Below, one piece after another: positions 23,273 through 35,409 of a DNA stretch of 64,000 bases. The DNA comes from Guyanagaster necrorhizus (taxonomy: Eukaryota; Basidiomycota; Agaricomycetes; Agaricales; Physalacriaceae). The notes beneath the pieces are model-generated. The model was not told where the DNA came from and did no database searches. It saw nothing but the letters and a program-made list of their open reading frames with translations. A program made the position numbers and the translations under genes. Location: the NCBI RefSeq assembly GCF_019112545.1, contig NW_025064887.1, positions 757,268 to 821,267 on the forward strand. Reading direction: 5' to 3'. The stretch's first letter is position 1; each line of letters begins with the position of its first letter.

Positions 23273-25163
23273 ATGGATAGCCAGTCCGTGTATAGAATTG
23301 ACCCCCTTAAGGGCCCGGAAAATTATCCGACGTGGAAAATCAAGATGATCGATATCCTAACCGATTTAGGACTGATTGATTATGCAGATGGAAGCATTCT
23401 GGCCCCGGCAGACATGACACTGGTGGCAGATTGGAAGAAGAGCGATAGGAAGGCTCTTTCAACAATAAGATTGTGGGTTTCTGATGGCCCGCTGGTATAT
23501 ATTGCTGGTTCAAAGACTTCAGCAGAAGCCTGGAAAGCTCTGAAAAGATATGTATGAGTCTAGGGGACCCATGGGAATTGTCCTTGTCAGAAGGAAATTC
23601 TTTAGAGCTCAGTGTGAAGAAGAAAGAAACATGAAGGAGCATATTAGGACTTTGAGGTCCTATCAGGAGGAGCTGGCATCCCTTAAGCAGAAAGTTGAGG
23701 AGGAGGACTTCTCTATCACACTGCTTACATCACTCTCAGAATCATGGAATTTATTCATCTCATCAGTGGATACTGCTGACTTGAAAGATTCTTACAAGTT
23801 GATTTTCCGAATTCTTCAGGAAGACATCCAACTAAAGGAAAAGACTTCTGATCAGACCATGACACTTGCAGCACATGGTAAGAAGTCCAATTCAAATGTC
23901 ACATGTTATAGATGTGGGAAAACTGATCACATCAGAACAAATTGCCTAAATAGGAAGAAGAATTCCAAAAAGTCATAGAAAGGGAAGAGAAAGAGCCAGA
24001 CTCAGGCACATATTGCCAAATCAGACTCAGAAGAAGATGACTATGTATTTTGTGCAACAGATGTTGCACTTACCTCACTCTCAGGAATATCATGGCTAGA
24101 GGACTCTGGCATCACCAGACATATAGTCAAAAATAGATTATATTTTTCTGACTATGTTGAAACCCCAGGACATGAAGTCATTGGTGTAGGCAAATCCAAA
24201 GGCTTGGGAAGGGGAACTGTCAAGATTAAAATGGTCGAAGAAGAAAAGATCACTCCAGTCACACTAAAAGAGTGTATCCACTGTCCTGATGCACTATTCA
24301 ATCTTATGTCAATAGGGCGCATTACAGATGCTGGATTTGAACTCAGATTCAAAGAGTCCAGAATGGATATTATCTCACCATATGGTAAGATAATCAGCCA
24401 TGGAGATAAAATATCAAAGCTGTACAGCCTTGACATTATTGTTCCAGAAATAACTCAGACCTATGCTATGAAATCAGCCTGATTATGGCAAAAGTGGCAC
24501 AAAACATTAGGCCACTTAAATATGAGATCAGTAAAGAGACTATTTAGGAAGAAAATGATCAAGGGGATGGATATAGATGAGTCAGCCAAGCCTCAGACAG
24601 ATTGCATAGCTTGCATAAAAGCCAAACATCATACCAAGCCATTTCCACAGGAAGCTGAAAAGGACTATACTGAAATAGGAGAAATGACATTTTCAGATCT
24701 ATGGGGGCTGGCTTGAACTCAGGGTATCCATGGTGAAAGATATTACATAAGCTTCACAGATAGAAAATCCCGAAGAACAATGTTGTATTTTTTGAAGTCA
24801 AAGCAAGGTATGAAAATTTGAAAGAAGATCCAGCAGTATCAAAAATACATCAAAGTCCACAAAGAGAAGGATCTGAAGTTTATGAGGGTTGACAATGAAG
24901 AGGTAAAGGAATACCTCCAGAACAATAGCATACAGTTAGAATTGACTGCAGCATACTCTCCATCTCAAAATGGAGTTGCTGAGAGAATAAATTGGACTCT
25001 TGTGGAGCATGCATGCATCATGCTAGAAGAACATCACTTACCAAAGTTTCTATGGCCCAAGGCAGTAGCATATGCCACATATTTGAAGAACCGATCACTA
25101 ACCAGGACTATCAAAAATGATTTAACTCCAGAAAAAGTGTTTCAGAGCATGAAACCAGATATT
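23273..25163 (+). pseudogene. Copia gag-protease-integrase region (left half, broken)
   Basis: ATG 23273 starts the Gag (GPENYPTWKIKMIDIL, DYADGSILAP), which shifts frame near 23550 and continues as the UBN2-type Gag helices. These end in the zinc knuckle CYRCGKTDHIRTNC (C-x2-C-x4-H-x4-C). A TAG follows. The protease motif is LEDSGITRHIV near 24100. The integrase zinc region is WHKTLGHLNMRSVKRL ... CIACIKAKHH. The catalytic core shows FSDLWG, MRVDNEE and YSPSQNGVAERINWTL. Stops occur after SKKS, MKSA, GLA and GMKI, several as TGA where CGA would be expected. The frame stops at the Gypsy insertion and resumes unchanged at 33259. Confidence 0.9.
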
Positions 25164-25608
25164 TGTTAGGCTCAAGCGTCACGTGAACAGATACACGTGA
25201 TAAACAGGTGTTCCTTCGCACTTCGAGGAATCACCTGAGTTCACTTGGTATGTACCTGTCCGATGTGACCCAAGGTCAGAAGAAGACTCGAGGTAGAATG
25301 GCGTGTATAAACTTTAGCTCAAAGCTGGAGTTATTGCCAGCAAGAGCATCGGTCTTAAATACTGTACAGATGGTCCTAATTATATCGCTACTTATTATGT
25401 CTGTCTGTGTCCATGGTACTCATTGTCCTTGAGCACCGATACCATACATAAAAGGGGAATTGTGTTGTTGTTATGCTTGGCTGTCGCGACGGTTTGGAGA
25501 TTGTTAGTTGTGCTGACTAAGCTCTCCCACTGTCTTGTGCTCTTCTGACTAAGCATGAATAGGGGTAAAAGGTGGATGTCAAGTAAAAAGAATGGAAAAA
25601 TCATAACA
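25164..25608 (-). repeat. 3' LTR of the Gypsy element
   Basis: It is 445 bases and differs from the other Gypsy LTR at roughly 19 positions, all transitions. Unlike the Copia pair, not all differences are at CpG and both copies carry changes. It is directly bordered by the target duplication ATATT (25159-25163) inside the Copia integrase gene. Confidence 0.93.
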
Positions 25609-25621
25609 TTACCCCCCGCTT
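25609..25621 (-). other. Polypurine tract of the Gypsy element
   Basis: On the minus strand the bases AGCGGGGGGTAA lie directly against the 3' LTR, the expected position of the plus-strand primer of reverse transcription. Confidence 0.7.
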
Positions 25622-25641
25622 AAGACCATCGTCCCGATGAC

Positions 25642-28600
25642 TTAATTAAGAGATAGTTCATAGTCGTGGATAGCATCATCGGCATTTATGTATTTTTCAT
25701 TTATCCATTGGTTCGATTCTGGGCTGTAACCTTTCCAGCTGACGAGGTAATCCACCGTCGTGGTCATGCCGCCCTCACATGCTTTGACCTTCCGTAGTTT
25801 ATGGTTTAGGACTTGGTTGATTTCGTAGTGTTTCTCGTTGTCGATTAAGTCAGGGGGCAGTGGCGGTGGTCTCTCTTGGTTTGGAAAGGCCGGGGCTATG
25901 TATGGTGTCAGGAGGTATTCATTGAAGACATCGTGGATTTTTCATCCTGCTGGTAGCTTTAGCTTATAGGAGGATTGACCAATTTTCGCTAGGATCGGAA
26001 AGGGGCCAGTGCGCTTGTCAGTGAGTTTTCGTTTCGGTCGGGGGAGGTGAAGATTTGTTGTGTCGAGCCAGACTTTATCATGAATTTGGTAAGTGTGGGC
26101 TGGACGTCGGTGTTTGTCATATTGTTTTTTCATGGCGTTTGCCGTCCGTTCTAGTGCGGCTTTAGTTTCGGCGTGGATTTTTTCAAGAGTCACGGTGAAA
26201 CTTGTTGATGCTGGGGTTGTTGTTTTATGACGGGTCGTTTGTGCAACATGGGGGTGACGTCCATGGTTAACGAAGAAGGGTGTGAAGCCTGTAGCGGAGT
26301 GTACTCTGTTATTGTGTTGAAAAGCTGCGAGTGCTAGCCATTCGACCCAGTCATCCTGGCGGTAGTTGATAAATAGCTGAAGGTATTTTTCAACTTCTTG
26401 GTTTGCCCACTCAGTTTGTCCGTCAGTTTGTGGATGGTAGGCGGTAGACGCGTTTCGTTTTATCCGCAGCAATTTGTATAAGTCGTCAAGGAATTTTGAC
26501 ACAAATTGCGGTCCTCTATCAGAGATGATGACTTGTGGCATGCCGTATTTGGCGTATACCTCATCTCGAAGGATCTTTGCCCACCCTTCCGAAGTTAATT
26601 CCGTCGAACATGCAATAGGGATGATCATCTTGGAGAATCGGTCAACTACAATAATGATTGCGTCATAGCCATTGCAGTCCGGTAGTCCTATGATCATGTC
26701 CATGGAGATATGGGTCCATGGTTGCGTTGGTATCTCGTTCGGATGTAAGGGGGCTGATCACAGTTGCGTGGATGCTTTCCCCCTTTGGCACATTTCGCAT
26801 GCCTTGACATATGCTGTGATGTCATTGCTGAGTTTGGGCCACCAATAGTTTCGGAGAACAAGTTCCTTTGTTTTTGCAATCCCAGGGTGTCCCGCAGTGA
26901 CGTGGTCATGGTGTGCGGCAATGATATCCCTGTGTAGACTTTGGACTTGTGGAACATAAATTCTTCCATCATAGTGGATCATCCTGTTCTCTTTTGTCAT
27001 TCTCTGCTCATGATTGAGGGAGGCGGCGATCCGCTGGTCCTATTGGTGTGCATCTCACATCGCGCTTTTGATGCGTTCATGCATCTCCTCCTCCGTCGGC
27101 ATTATTAGTGCTCAGAAATGTTCAGGACGGAGGATAGTGACCCCGTCATTGTCGTTTTCCCCTTGATCATGATCTGCTCGATGGGAGAGGAGGTCGGCTT
27201 TCTTGTTAGCGACCCCGGCTTTGTGATGTAATGTATACTGGTATTGAGTGAGCTCTGTAACCCATCGAGCCTGACGACGGTTTAGCTTCTGAGGCTGACG
27301 GAAGTATCTGAGGTTTTGATGGTCTGTCCAGATTTCAAAAATGTCTGCTGCCCCGATTAAATAATGCCGCCACTCTTCGAGGGCAAGCATTATTGCGAGT
27401 AACTCCTTATCATAGATCTTGTAGTTCCTTTCGGTTATGGTGAGCGTCTTTGAGAGGAATGCGACCGGGCACCATTTCCTGCCTTGCTCTTGGGATAACA
27501 TGGCGCCTATGGCCCCATCGCTGGAGTCAGCTTCTACTCGGAACTTCTCTTCCTGAGATGGGATAGCGAGTACTATGTCCTTCGCTAGTCGTTGCTTTAA
27601 GTCTTCGAAGGCGAGTTGTTGCAGAGTTTCCCATCCCCATGGAGCATTGCCAGTGAGCTGGGTCATAGGGCAAATGATTTTGCTGTAGTCTCGTATGAAT
27701 CGCCTATAAAAGTTGGTGAAACCAAGAAAAGATTATAGCTCTTTTTTCTTAGTGGGAACCGGCCATTCCAGTATCCCCGCAACCTTTATCGGGTCCATGC
27801 GAATACTCCCTTCACTGATGATTACCCCGAGGTATTCAGTTTCTAACACCTCGAATTCGCATTTCTCTGCTTTGAGGAATAGTTTGTGCTTCCTCATGAG
27901 GGCGAGTACTTGTCGAATCAGGCCACGGTGTTCTTCCCTTGTTTTGGACATTATGAGGATATCGTCGAGATAGATGGTTACCTTTCCAGTGGCGATGAGG
28001 TCCTTAAATATGTCGTTCATCATCCACTGGAAGGTGGCCAGGGAGTTGGTTAATCTGAAGAACATGACAGTGGGTTCGAATAGCCCTTGATTGGTCCTGA
28101 ATGCAGCCTTCCACTCATCTCCTTCCTTTATTCTGACGTTGTTATACCCCTATCGGACATCAAGTTTAGTGTAGTACTTGGCTCCCCGAAGTTTGTCTAT
28201 CAGTTCCGAAATTAGCAGCAGCGGGTATCTGTTCTTGATGGTCATCTCGTTTAATTTGCAGTAGTCTTGTACAGGTCGGAGTTTGCCATCCTTCTTTTTT
28301 ACGAAGAAGAAGGGGGAGGCCATGGGGGACTTTGATGGCCGAATTCACCCGGAGGATAAGTTCTCGTCCAAGAACTTATCAAGCTCTAATTGTTCCTGAT
28401 TGCTGAGAGGGTAGGTCTTGCAATCGAGGTTTGCATTGGCATTAGGGATCAGTTCGATGGCATGATCCCAGGGCTTTGGAAGTGGGAGTTCATTGAAACT
28501 CTCTTTCTCAAAGAGGTCCCGATAATCACGTGCCCACTCCAGCACCAGTTCTTCAAAGGTCTTCTTCTCCTTCCCTTCGTTGGCCCTTGCTGCCAGATTG

Positions 28601-29100
28601 TTGGCGTGATGTACTGCTCTGATGTGAATTTCCTCCTGCAGGTCGACGGCTAGGATGGTTTCACCATCCTCCATCTCCTCATCCCACCGGTCCGCCGGAT
28701 CCTCATCAGGCAATTCGTAAGGGATCTTTCGGCATCAGCATCGTGCAAACGTGAGCTTCCCAGTCTTCCAATTGATGAGTGGGTTGTGCCGAATCAGCCA
28801 GTCGTGTCCCAAGAATAACTCCTTGGTTCCAAGGTCTGTTACGGCCAGGTCGATCCTTTTGGAGTGATCCCCGATGGTCAACCTAAGTTCGACGAACTCC
28901 GTGATTGATCCGGCTTAGTTTTTTGTTCCATCAGCATTATAGACTGGTATGGGGGCGGCAGTGGTTCTGGTAGATAGATCATGCTGTCAGACGAAGGATC
29001 GATTGATGGAGCTCCCGGTGCAGCCACTGTCGATCAGGGCGCTGACCGAATAGTTTGTTCAATTGGTTAGGGTTTCAATCTGAGCTTTGGTCGTCAGATC
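25642..29100 (-). pseudogene. Gypsy pol: protease, reverse transcriptase, RNase H, integrase, chromodomain (broken)
   Basis: On the minus strand: retropepsin motif IDSGCTGSSINRSF (about 29030-28990); reverse transcriptase with [27 protein letters not shown]-like sequence and the catalytic IYLDDILIM (about 28500-27740); RNase H with EADSSDGAIGAML, YDKELLAIMLALEEWRHYL and WTDHQNLRYF (27666-27112). Integrase follows with the zinc-finger H/C pattern (HHDHVTAGHPG ... CEMCQRGK, about 26930-26760) and the DDE core MDMIIGLPD, IISDRGPQF, YHPQTDGQTEWANQEVE (26703-25942). A chromodomain ends the protein (YEINQVLNHKL, VDYLVSWKGYSPESNQW, NADDAIHDYE), stop TAA 25642-25644. At least six stops or frame changes interrupt it. 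Confidence 0.92.
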
Positions 29101-29516
29101 CCGTCCGGGGGTCTTGGTTCGCCTGACAAACTTTGGTGGACTTTTTAACTCGTCCAACCATTCTAGGGTCTGGCTTCGCGTGGCTTTTCGCAACCCGTCC
29201 ACGGTATCTATGGTGGCTTCTTCTGTCCTTGCCCGATGTATCCATCCCTAGAGGACCGCTCTTGCTGAGCTGTCATCTACTGCTTCTCTGATGGCTCTCC
29301 AAGTCCACTCGGTCTCGAATGGTTTGAGCCACTGTTTGGGGCCCTCTGCCCCTGTTCAGTCTATAGGCATTTGAGTTTGTTTTTTCGACTCTTTTAGGTG
29401 TACGTGGTTAGCTGGTATATTTGAATGCACGTATGTTACTACAGAAGTATCGTAAGTCCGTCCAGCGGCGGAGATAGGCACACCATGAGATCCTTCGGCT
29501 AATACAGTGGAGTTGG

Positions 29517-32379
29517 TCACTGATTGGCCCTATCTTTTACCTCCTCGGTCTTTGTTTCCTTCCTGAGTTCTTCGTCTTCTTTTTGTAACTCGGCTATCTG
29601 TGCTCGTATGTCTTCTCGGGTTCTTTTCTTCTTCGGGCAGTCCTTGGCCATGTGTCTCTTCTGACCACAGGTGAAACACTTTCCTTCCTTCTTTAAGCGG
29701 TCGATATCCATAGGTTTCCTGGCTCCGGTGTACGTCGTTCCAGTGCCTGTCTTCTGGCTCCCGTAATTGGGTGTGGGGGTGGATCCCAATGATTTCCCAG
29801 CAGTTTGCCCTGGTTTGTTTGGGGTTGGCGGGGTCGACTTCTTGAAGTTTTCTTGTAGCGTCATTGCCTCCGCTTTCTGCCTTTGTCGCTCCTTGTACAT
29901 CTCGACGATTCGTTCCTTTCACTCGTCATACCCCACGGGCATCAACATTTTGACGCCCATGGCCGAGATCATCGTGAGGTACGAGGAGGGGACCCCCTGT
30001 TTGAGCGCTTCTACCATCCTTCCGTCGTTTGCAGTATCATCCCTGATTCCTGCAAGTTTAGCGAGTCGTTCGAGTTCATCGAAATAGTCTGTTGCCGCCT
30101 TATCCCCCATCTTGTATTCTTTGATTTTTTGCTTGTGTACTTCCTGGACCGCAGGATCAATGAATTTGTCGTTTAGCATTCTTTTGAATACCGGCCATGA
30201 GGAATATCGATAGTGTTCCCTCGTGGTGGATCGAAAGTTCGAAGAGATTAAGATCCACCATGTTTTGGCCTTATCTTCCAGGTACGAGGTAGCGAATGCG
30301 ACTTTGTTCATATCAGTCCTGATATACCCAATATAGACTTCGAAGTATTGTTCGCAGTCTACCAGGAATCGGTCTATGTCATCGGATGCTCTCTTGAACG
30401 GGCGAGGCTTCCGGAGGAGGTCGGGGTGGCATTGCAAGACGTTGGCATTACTCAGGAGTGAACCCATTGGGTTGAGCCAGCCATCGAATGGCGGTTGTCC
30501 CCATTCCGCGGGCGGTCCTGGGAAGGAGTGTAACGAGTTGTCGTCGGTGACCGGGCTTTCTTTCGGATCGGTCACGTGGATGATGACTCCATCCTGCACT
30601 GTGAACCCGAGGCGGACTGCCTCAGGGTCGTCCTGAATCGGATCCTTTCCGCTTGATTCCGCCTGGTCCAGAGGTGGCTGTCCCCCAAGGAGTCGGCTCC
30701 CCTTGCCGGTCCATGGATTTTGAACCCTGGTGGGCTGGCGTGCCGACGGATTCCTGGTTCGGACAAGCCGGGAAGCCGTACTTCGGATTGACGAGTTGTT
30801 GTCGGCCCAGCTTCGGATCGAGGGGGCCATGTACACGGCTCGTTTTGGTGGTACGGGAGAGGTACGCGGTATTGATGCTGGTGTTCTTGGTTTATTGGGA
30901 GGTTGATATGGGGGTATCGGCATGAGCGGGTCTTCTGGGTGCCACCGGCCATACTCCTTCCATGCATATTCTGTCGCGGCGTACTGCAAAATCTTTTTCT
31001 TTTCAGTTTCTTCCGCATACCAGTATTCCAGTCCTAACGATGTTGCTTGCCAGCGCATGTCCTGCCATAAAAAGTTCCTCCCCTGCTCATATAGCCCCTG
31101 GTACTCCTTGTTCCTTTCTCTTTCCATTTCCTCCTTCAAAGCTTCTTCGTCGGTGTCTTCCCCTGCTCGCTCCATTCGTTGCCAGTATGGGTCGTCACTG
31201 TCCTCGTCGTCCTCCTCGTCGCCCTCGGCCCCGCTGTCCTCTCCCTCGAGGAGGGAACAGACGGGCCGGTCGTAAATGGATGGCACGGCTGGTCGAAGGG
31301 TCATCGGGGACCCTTCCATTGACTTGGGTGCTGGGTCTGGCATCTTCTTGGTTACTAGTTCAGGCAATGGGAGGGCTCCTAAGCCAACTGTAGCGCGTTC
31401 CTCCACGTGCTCTCATCTCCTCCAGTTCTCGGCTATAGAGGCTGAAGTGTCGTTGGAACTCGGAATTAAGGAACTGTCGAGCGACCCTGCTGCCCAGGAA
31501 TTGCTGGAGAGCTCTGTCGGAGATGTGGGCATTGTCGGATACTCGGAGCCCATAGGCTCCAAGTATGGAGTCGGCATCCGAGGAGATGGTGTCAGTACGG
31601 GCAGGATATTCGAGGATGACGGGTCGAGGTTCTTCTGCCCTTCCTCGCCTGATAGCTTCGTCTCAGCTGACGATGCTGGCAGGTCCTGTCCATGGGTCAT
31701 CTTCTGAGTCGGGTTCTCGGAAGGGGGATTCTGAATCGGTATGGAGCTCATACTCCCTAGGGGAGGCTGACCCCATCCTTTCAACCTCCTCTCTTCTTCT
31801 TCGTGCCCTTCCTTGTCTGTCGTACTTTGCTGCTTCGTACTGCTCTCGAGCCTCTTCTTGTACATAGTCGGCGAGCTCTTCCTGAGTTCGCCTGATCTCT
31901 TCTTCTCGGTTCTGGTTCTGCTGCTGCTGCTGTACTGCCTGATCGTAGTTAAAGGGGATGGTAAGATCCCAGTCTGGGAATATTCGGTGTATAATTCTGT
32001 CCCACACAGCTCTTCCCCTTTCACTGGTGGTTCCGACCTCGGGTTCACTTCTCACGTGGAGGTGTCGGAAGGGATCCCCTGCTGCAGAGATGGCAATCTC
32101 TGCATTCGCATAGTTGGGGTGGATAGTCCTTCTGTGCGGATCGTCGATCCCCAGCCTGCTGACAGATAGGCTGGAGCCAGAGTCGGGCTCGGTAGGGGTT
32201 TCGGGGGGGTTCTGGGGGAGGTCGGGACTTTCGTGGGATCTCGCAGCCATCTGAGCGACATCAAGGGAGTCCCGAGCACGGTTTCCAATCCCTGAGAGAA
32301 TTGGGGAGGCGGGATGCTCAGAGGAGACTGCTAGAGTGACGTAGTTGGAGACCTCCATGGGCTCCTGAGTGGCGTTCAT
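29517..32379 (-). pseudogene. Gypsy gag region (broken into several frames)
   Basis: Reading on the minus strand from 32379, an N-terminal acidic, low-complexity part (MNATQEPMEVSNYV, a Gln run and DYVQEEAREQYEAAKYDRQG) shifts frame around 31700-32000. It runs into a Ser/Pro-rich part ending about 31413. The main frame 31406-29919 (495 codons) holds an acidic stretch (EGDEEDDEDSDDPYW) and the capsid-like core WWILISSNFRSTT ... WPVFKRMLNDKFIDP ... LERLAKLAGI. After a TGA the frame 29900-29517 contains the zinc knuckle CFTCGQKRHMAKDC (C-x2-C-x4-H-x4-C). Together this is an unusually long Gag of about 900 codons if the breaks are ignored. Confidence 0.85.
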
Positions 32380-32813
32380 CGTCCACAGGTTCCGGAACCC
32401 TGTGAGAGCAGGGTGGCGGTTTCGGCTGTCTCGTCGGGGATGTTGAGGTCCTTCTTTCTCGTGAAGGCTCCTCGAATCTGAGTCGTTATTCCTGGTTTCT
32501 GGTACAGGTCCCCCTTGTGGGAAGAAGGACGTTCTGGCGGAGGGGGGGATGTCATGGAAGGGGAGATCAGGGGTTACATTGCATAGGATGTGTTGAATGT
32601 GCTAGAATGCTTGATAGTGCCTGACTATCCAAGCTGCTACTGATTGTCGTCCTCGGCAAAGGGTGATGATGGCTAGAAGTCCAAGTAAAGTTCCGATGAT
32701 GGAAGCGATAAGCTTGAAGAAGTCGTGGTTTAGATCAGCGGTTGTTACTGGAGGCATTCGGTTTCTCAGCACAATTGGGCTTGAGAAAGAGAAGAAGAAA
32801 GCTTCGAGCTAAT

Positions 32814-33258
32814 TGTTAGGCTCAAGCATCACATAAACAGATACACATGATAAACAGGTGTTCCTTCGCACTTCGAGGAATCACCTGAGTTCACTTGGTA
32901 TGTACCTGTCCAATGTGACCCAAGGTCAGAAGAAGACTTGAGGTAGAATGGCGTGTATAAACTTTAGCTCAAAGCTGGGGTTATTGCCAGCAAGAGCGTC
33001 GGTCTTAAATACTGTACAGGTGGTCCTAATTATATCGCTACTTATTATGTCTGTCTGTGTCTATGGTACTCGTTGTCCTTGAGCACCGATACCGTATATA
33101 AAAGGGGAATTGTGTTGTTGTCATGCTTGGCTGTTGCGACGGTTTGGGGATTGTTAGTTGTGCTGACTAAGCTCTCCCACCGTCTTGTGCTCTTCTGACT
33201 AAGCGTGAATAGGGATAAAAGGTGGATGTCAAGTAAAAAGAATGGAAAAATCATAACA
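32814..33258 (-). repeat. 5' LTR of the Gypsy element
   Basis: It is 445 bases, same length as its partner at 25164-25608. On the minus strand transcription would start here; a TATA-like string (plus-strand CCGTATATAAAAGGGG near 33092) is present in the LTR but reads on the plus strand. It is followed at 33259-33263 by the target duplication ATATT. Confidence 0.93.
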
Positions 33259-35402
33259 ATATTTCGGCACTTCAGGAATTTGGAGTAAAGTGCTGGGTGT
33301 TACAGCAAGATAATAAGAGGTCAAAACTGAATCCAAAGTCAAGGGAATTTATTTTCACAGGTCTTACAGATAAATCCAAGGCCTGAAGATATTATAACCC
33401 TTAAACCAGGCAGATTCAGATCTTAAAAAATGTTATATTCTCTGAAAACAACACTACAGAGCCTATAGACACTGACTATATAGTCTCCCACTCTTCATCG
33501 CTTGAGAGAGAGTTAGAAAGCAAAGTCGAGCAGACTCTGGATGGAAATGATAGCATTTCAGACAATTCTGTGGATGCTGGAAATGCCAAACCAAAAGGAG
33601 AAATAGTCTCTGATGTGTTATTGATCAAATCAAATTTCCCAATATAGTATGGAAAAGTGATCAAGCCACACAACAAATCAGTCCAGATTGCATCAAAGAC
33701 TCAACTGAGTTACCAGACACTTCATAATCCAAGTGTACAAGCTGTGAAAACATTGGAACAACAGCATATCTCAGAAGAATCATCTTTGGAAGCTGTAAAT
33801 GTTGCAATAGACTATGCATGCATTGAGGAAACTGCAGACAACCTCAGTGATGAGCCATTAAGCCTTGAAGAAGCCAAAACAAGGCTAGACTGGCATCATT
33901 GGAAGAAAGCAATGGATAAAGAATACAATCTATTGACTTCTCTAAGCATATGGCAGCTGAAAGAATTACCTAAAGACAGATCACTTGTGGATTGCAAGTG
34001 GACTTACAGATTGAAAAGGGATGATGATGGGAAAATCACCAGGTACAAGGCCAGACTTGTTGCAAAAGGATTTTCACAGGTACCCAGCATTGATTTCTTC
34101 AAGACATATGCACCAGTTGTCAGGCTGGACACATTTCGTCTACTCATGGCAATTGCCACTCAAAGAAACCTAATCATTCATGGAATGGATGTTGTTGGAG
34201 CTTACTTAAATGGTAAACTCAATGAATCCATTTATATGGCACAGCCACCTGAATATTCAGATGGGAGTGGAAAAGCAGCACACCTCAAATTAACATTGTA
34301 CAGACTCAAGCAATCTGGCTGAGTTTGGAATGACAAATTAAATGCTACATTTTTGGGACTTGGATATATCAGATTGATCAGTGATCAATATGTGTACATC
34401 AGACAAATGAGTTCTGGTCCCATAATCGTAGCTGTACATGTCGACGATATGACATTGCTTACCCCAGATAATGAAACCATATCTAAAATAAAAGAAGAGC
34501 TTAAGAAGAAGCTAAATGTCACAGACATGGGGGAGATTCAATATATATTGGGCATGAAGATAGACAGGAATCGGGACAAGAGCACTATCACTCTATCCCA
34601 GAAGGCATATATTCTCAAAGTACTTAAGTGAATGGGCATGAATGACTGCAAACTGGTCAAAATATCTATGGACCCAAATGTATGGCTAGAGAAAATTCCA
34701 ACAGAAGACCCATGAGGCATTGACACAGCCATCAGGCAATATTACCATACTGATGTCAGATCACTAATGTATGTGGCCGATGGATCCTGGCCCGACATTG
34801 CACATACTGTCACCGAATTAAGCAAGTACATGCAGAATCCAGCTGCTGAGCATGTCACAGCCTTGAAGCAAGTTTTCTGCTATCTGAAGGGAACTCTAGA
34901 CTTTGGAATCACATATGGAGGGACTATGGATGAGCTGATACCTTATTCAGACTCAGACTGGGGAGAAGACAGAACAGATAGAAGATTAACATCTGGTTAT
35001 GTCTGTACCTATACAGGGGGAGCTGTTACTTGGAGTTCAAAGAAACAGCCCACTGTAGCCTTATCCACTATGGAAGCAGAATATATGGCCCTTGCACACA
35101 CAACCTGGGAAGTAATTTGGCTATGAGCACTCTTAACCAAATTAGGATTGCCACCTTATGAAGCGATGACTATTTTCATCGACAATCAATCAGCAATCAA
35201 ATTTGCCGAGAACCCTATATTCCATGCACAATCGAAGCATATAGACATATGGCACCACTTTGTTCATGAGCACATGGCTTCAAACGAAGTTAAAGTTCAG
35301 CACTGTGCATCAGAGGAGAACTTAGCAGATATATTCACTAAAGGCCTACCAAGACCATTACATGAGTATTTATCTGCAGGTATTCTAGGAACTCGGAATT
35401 GA
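33259..35402 (+). pseudogene. Copia reverse transcriptase-RNase H region (right half, broken)
   Basis: The host frame resumes as SALQEFGVKCWVLQQ, completing the integrase C-terminus. Reverse transcriptase follows: LDWHHWKKAMDKEYN, CKWTYRLKRDDDGKI, RYKARLVAKGFSQ, FKTYAPVVRLDT, GMDVVGAYLNGKL and AVHVDDMTLL (YVDD-type site, here HVDD). RNase H has DSDWGEDRTDRRLTSGYV, STMEAEYMALA, FIDNQSAIKFAENP and ENLADIFTKGLP, ending at about 35402. In-frame stops occur after SKA, at 33648, after LKQSG, after VLK, near 34712 and after VIWL. Most are TGA at sites where an arginine CGA is expected. Confidence 0.9.
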
Positions 35403-35409
35403 GGGGGAG
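35396..35409 (+). other. Polypurine tract of the Copia element
   Basis: The purine-rich GGAATTGAGGGGGAG directly abuts the 3' LTR, the expected plus-strand primer site for Copia reverse transcription. Confidence 0.75.

Larger units (their letters stand above)
25164..33258 (-). mobile_element. Ty3/Gypsy LTR retrotransposon with chromodomain (chromovirus), nested in the Copia element
   Basis: This 8,095-base element is on the opposite strand to its host element. LTRs of 445 bases (25164-25608 and 32814-33258) start TGTTAGG and end ATAACA on the plus strand. The target duplication ATATT is present at 25159-25163 and 33259-33263. Read on the minus strand the order is gag, protease, reverse transcriptase, RNase H, integrase and a C-terminal chromodomain, which defines the chromovirus branch. 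Coding is broken into at least eight frames by stops, so it is inactive by itself. Confidence 0.95.
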
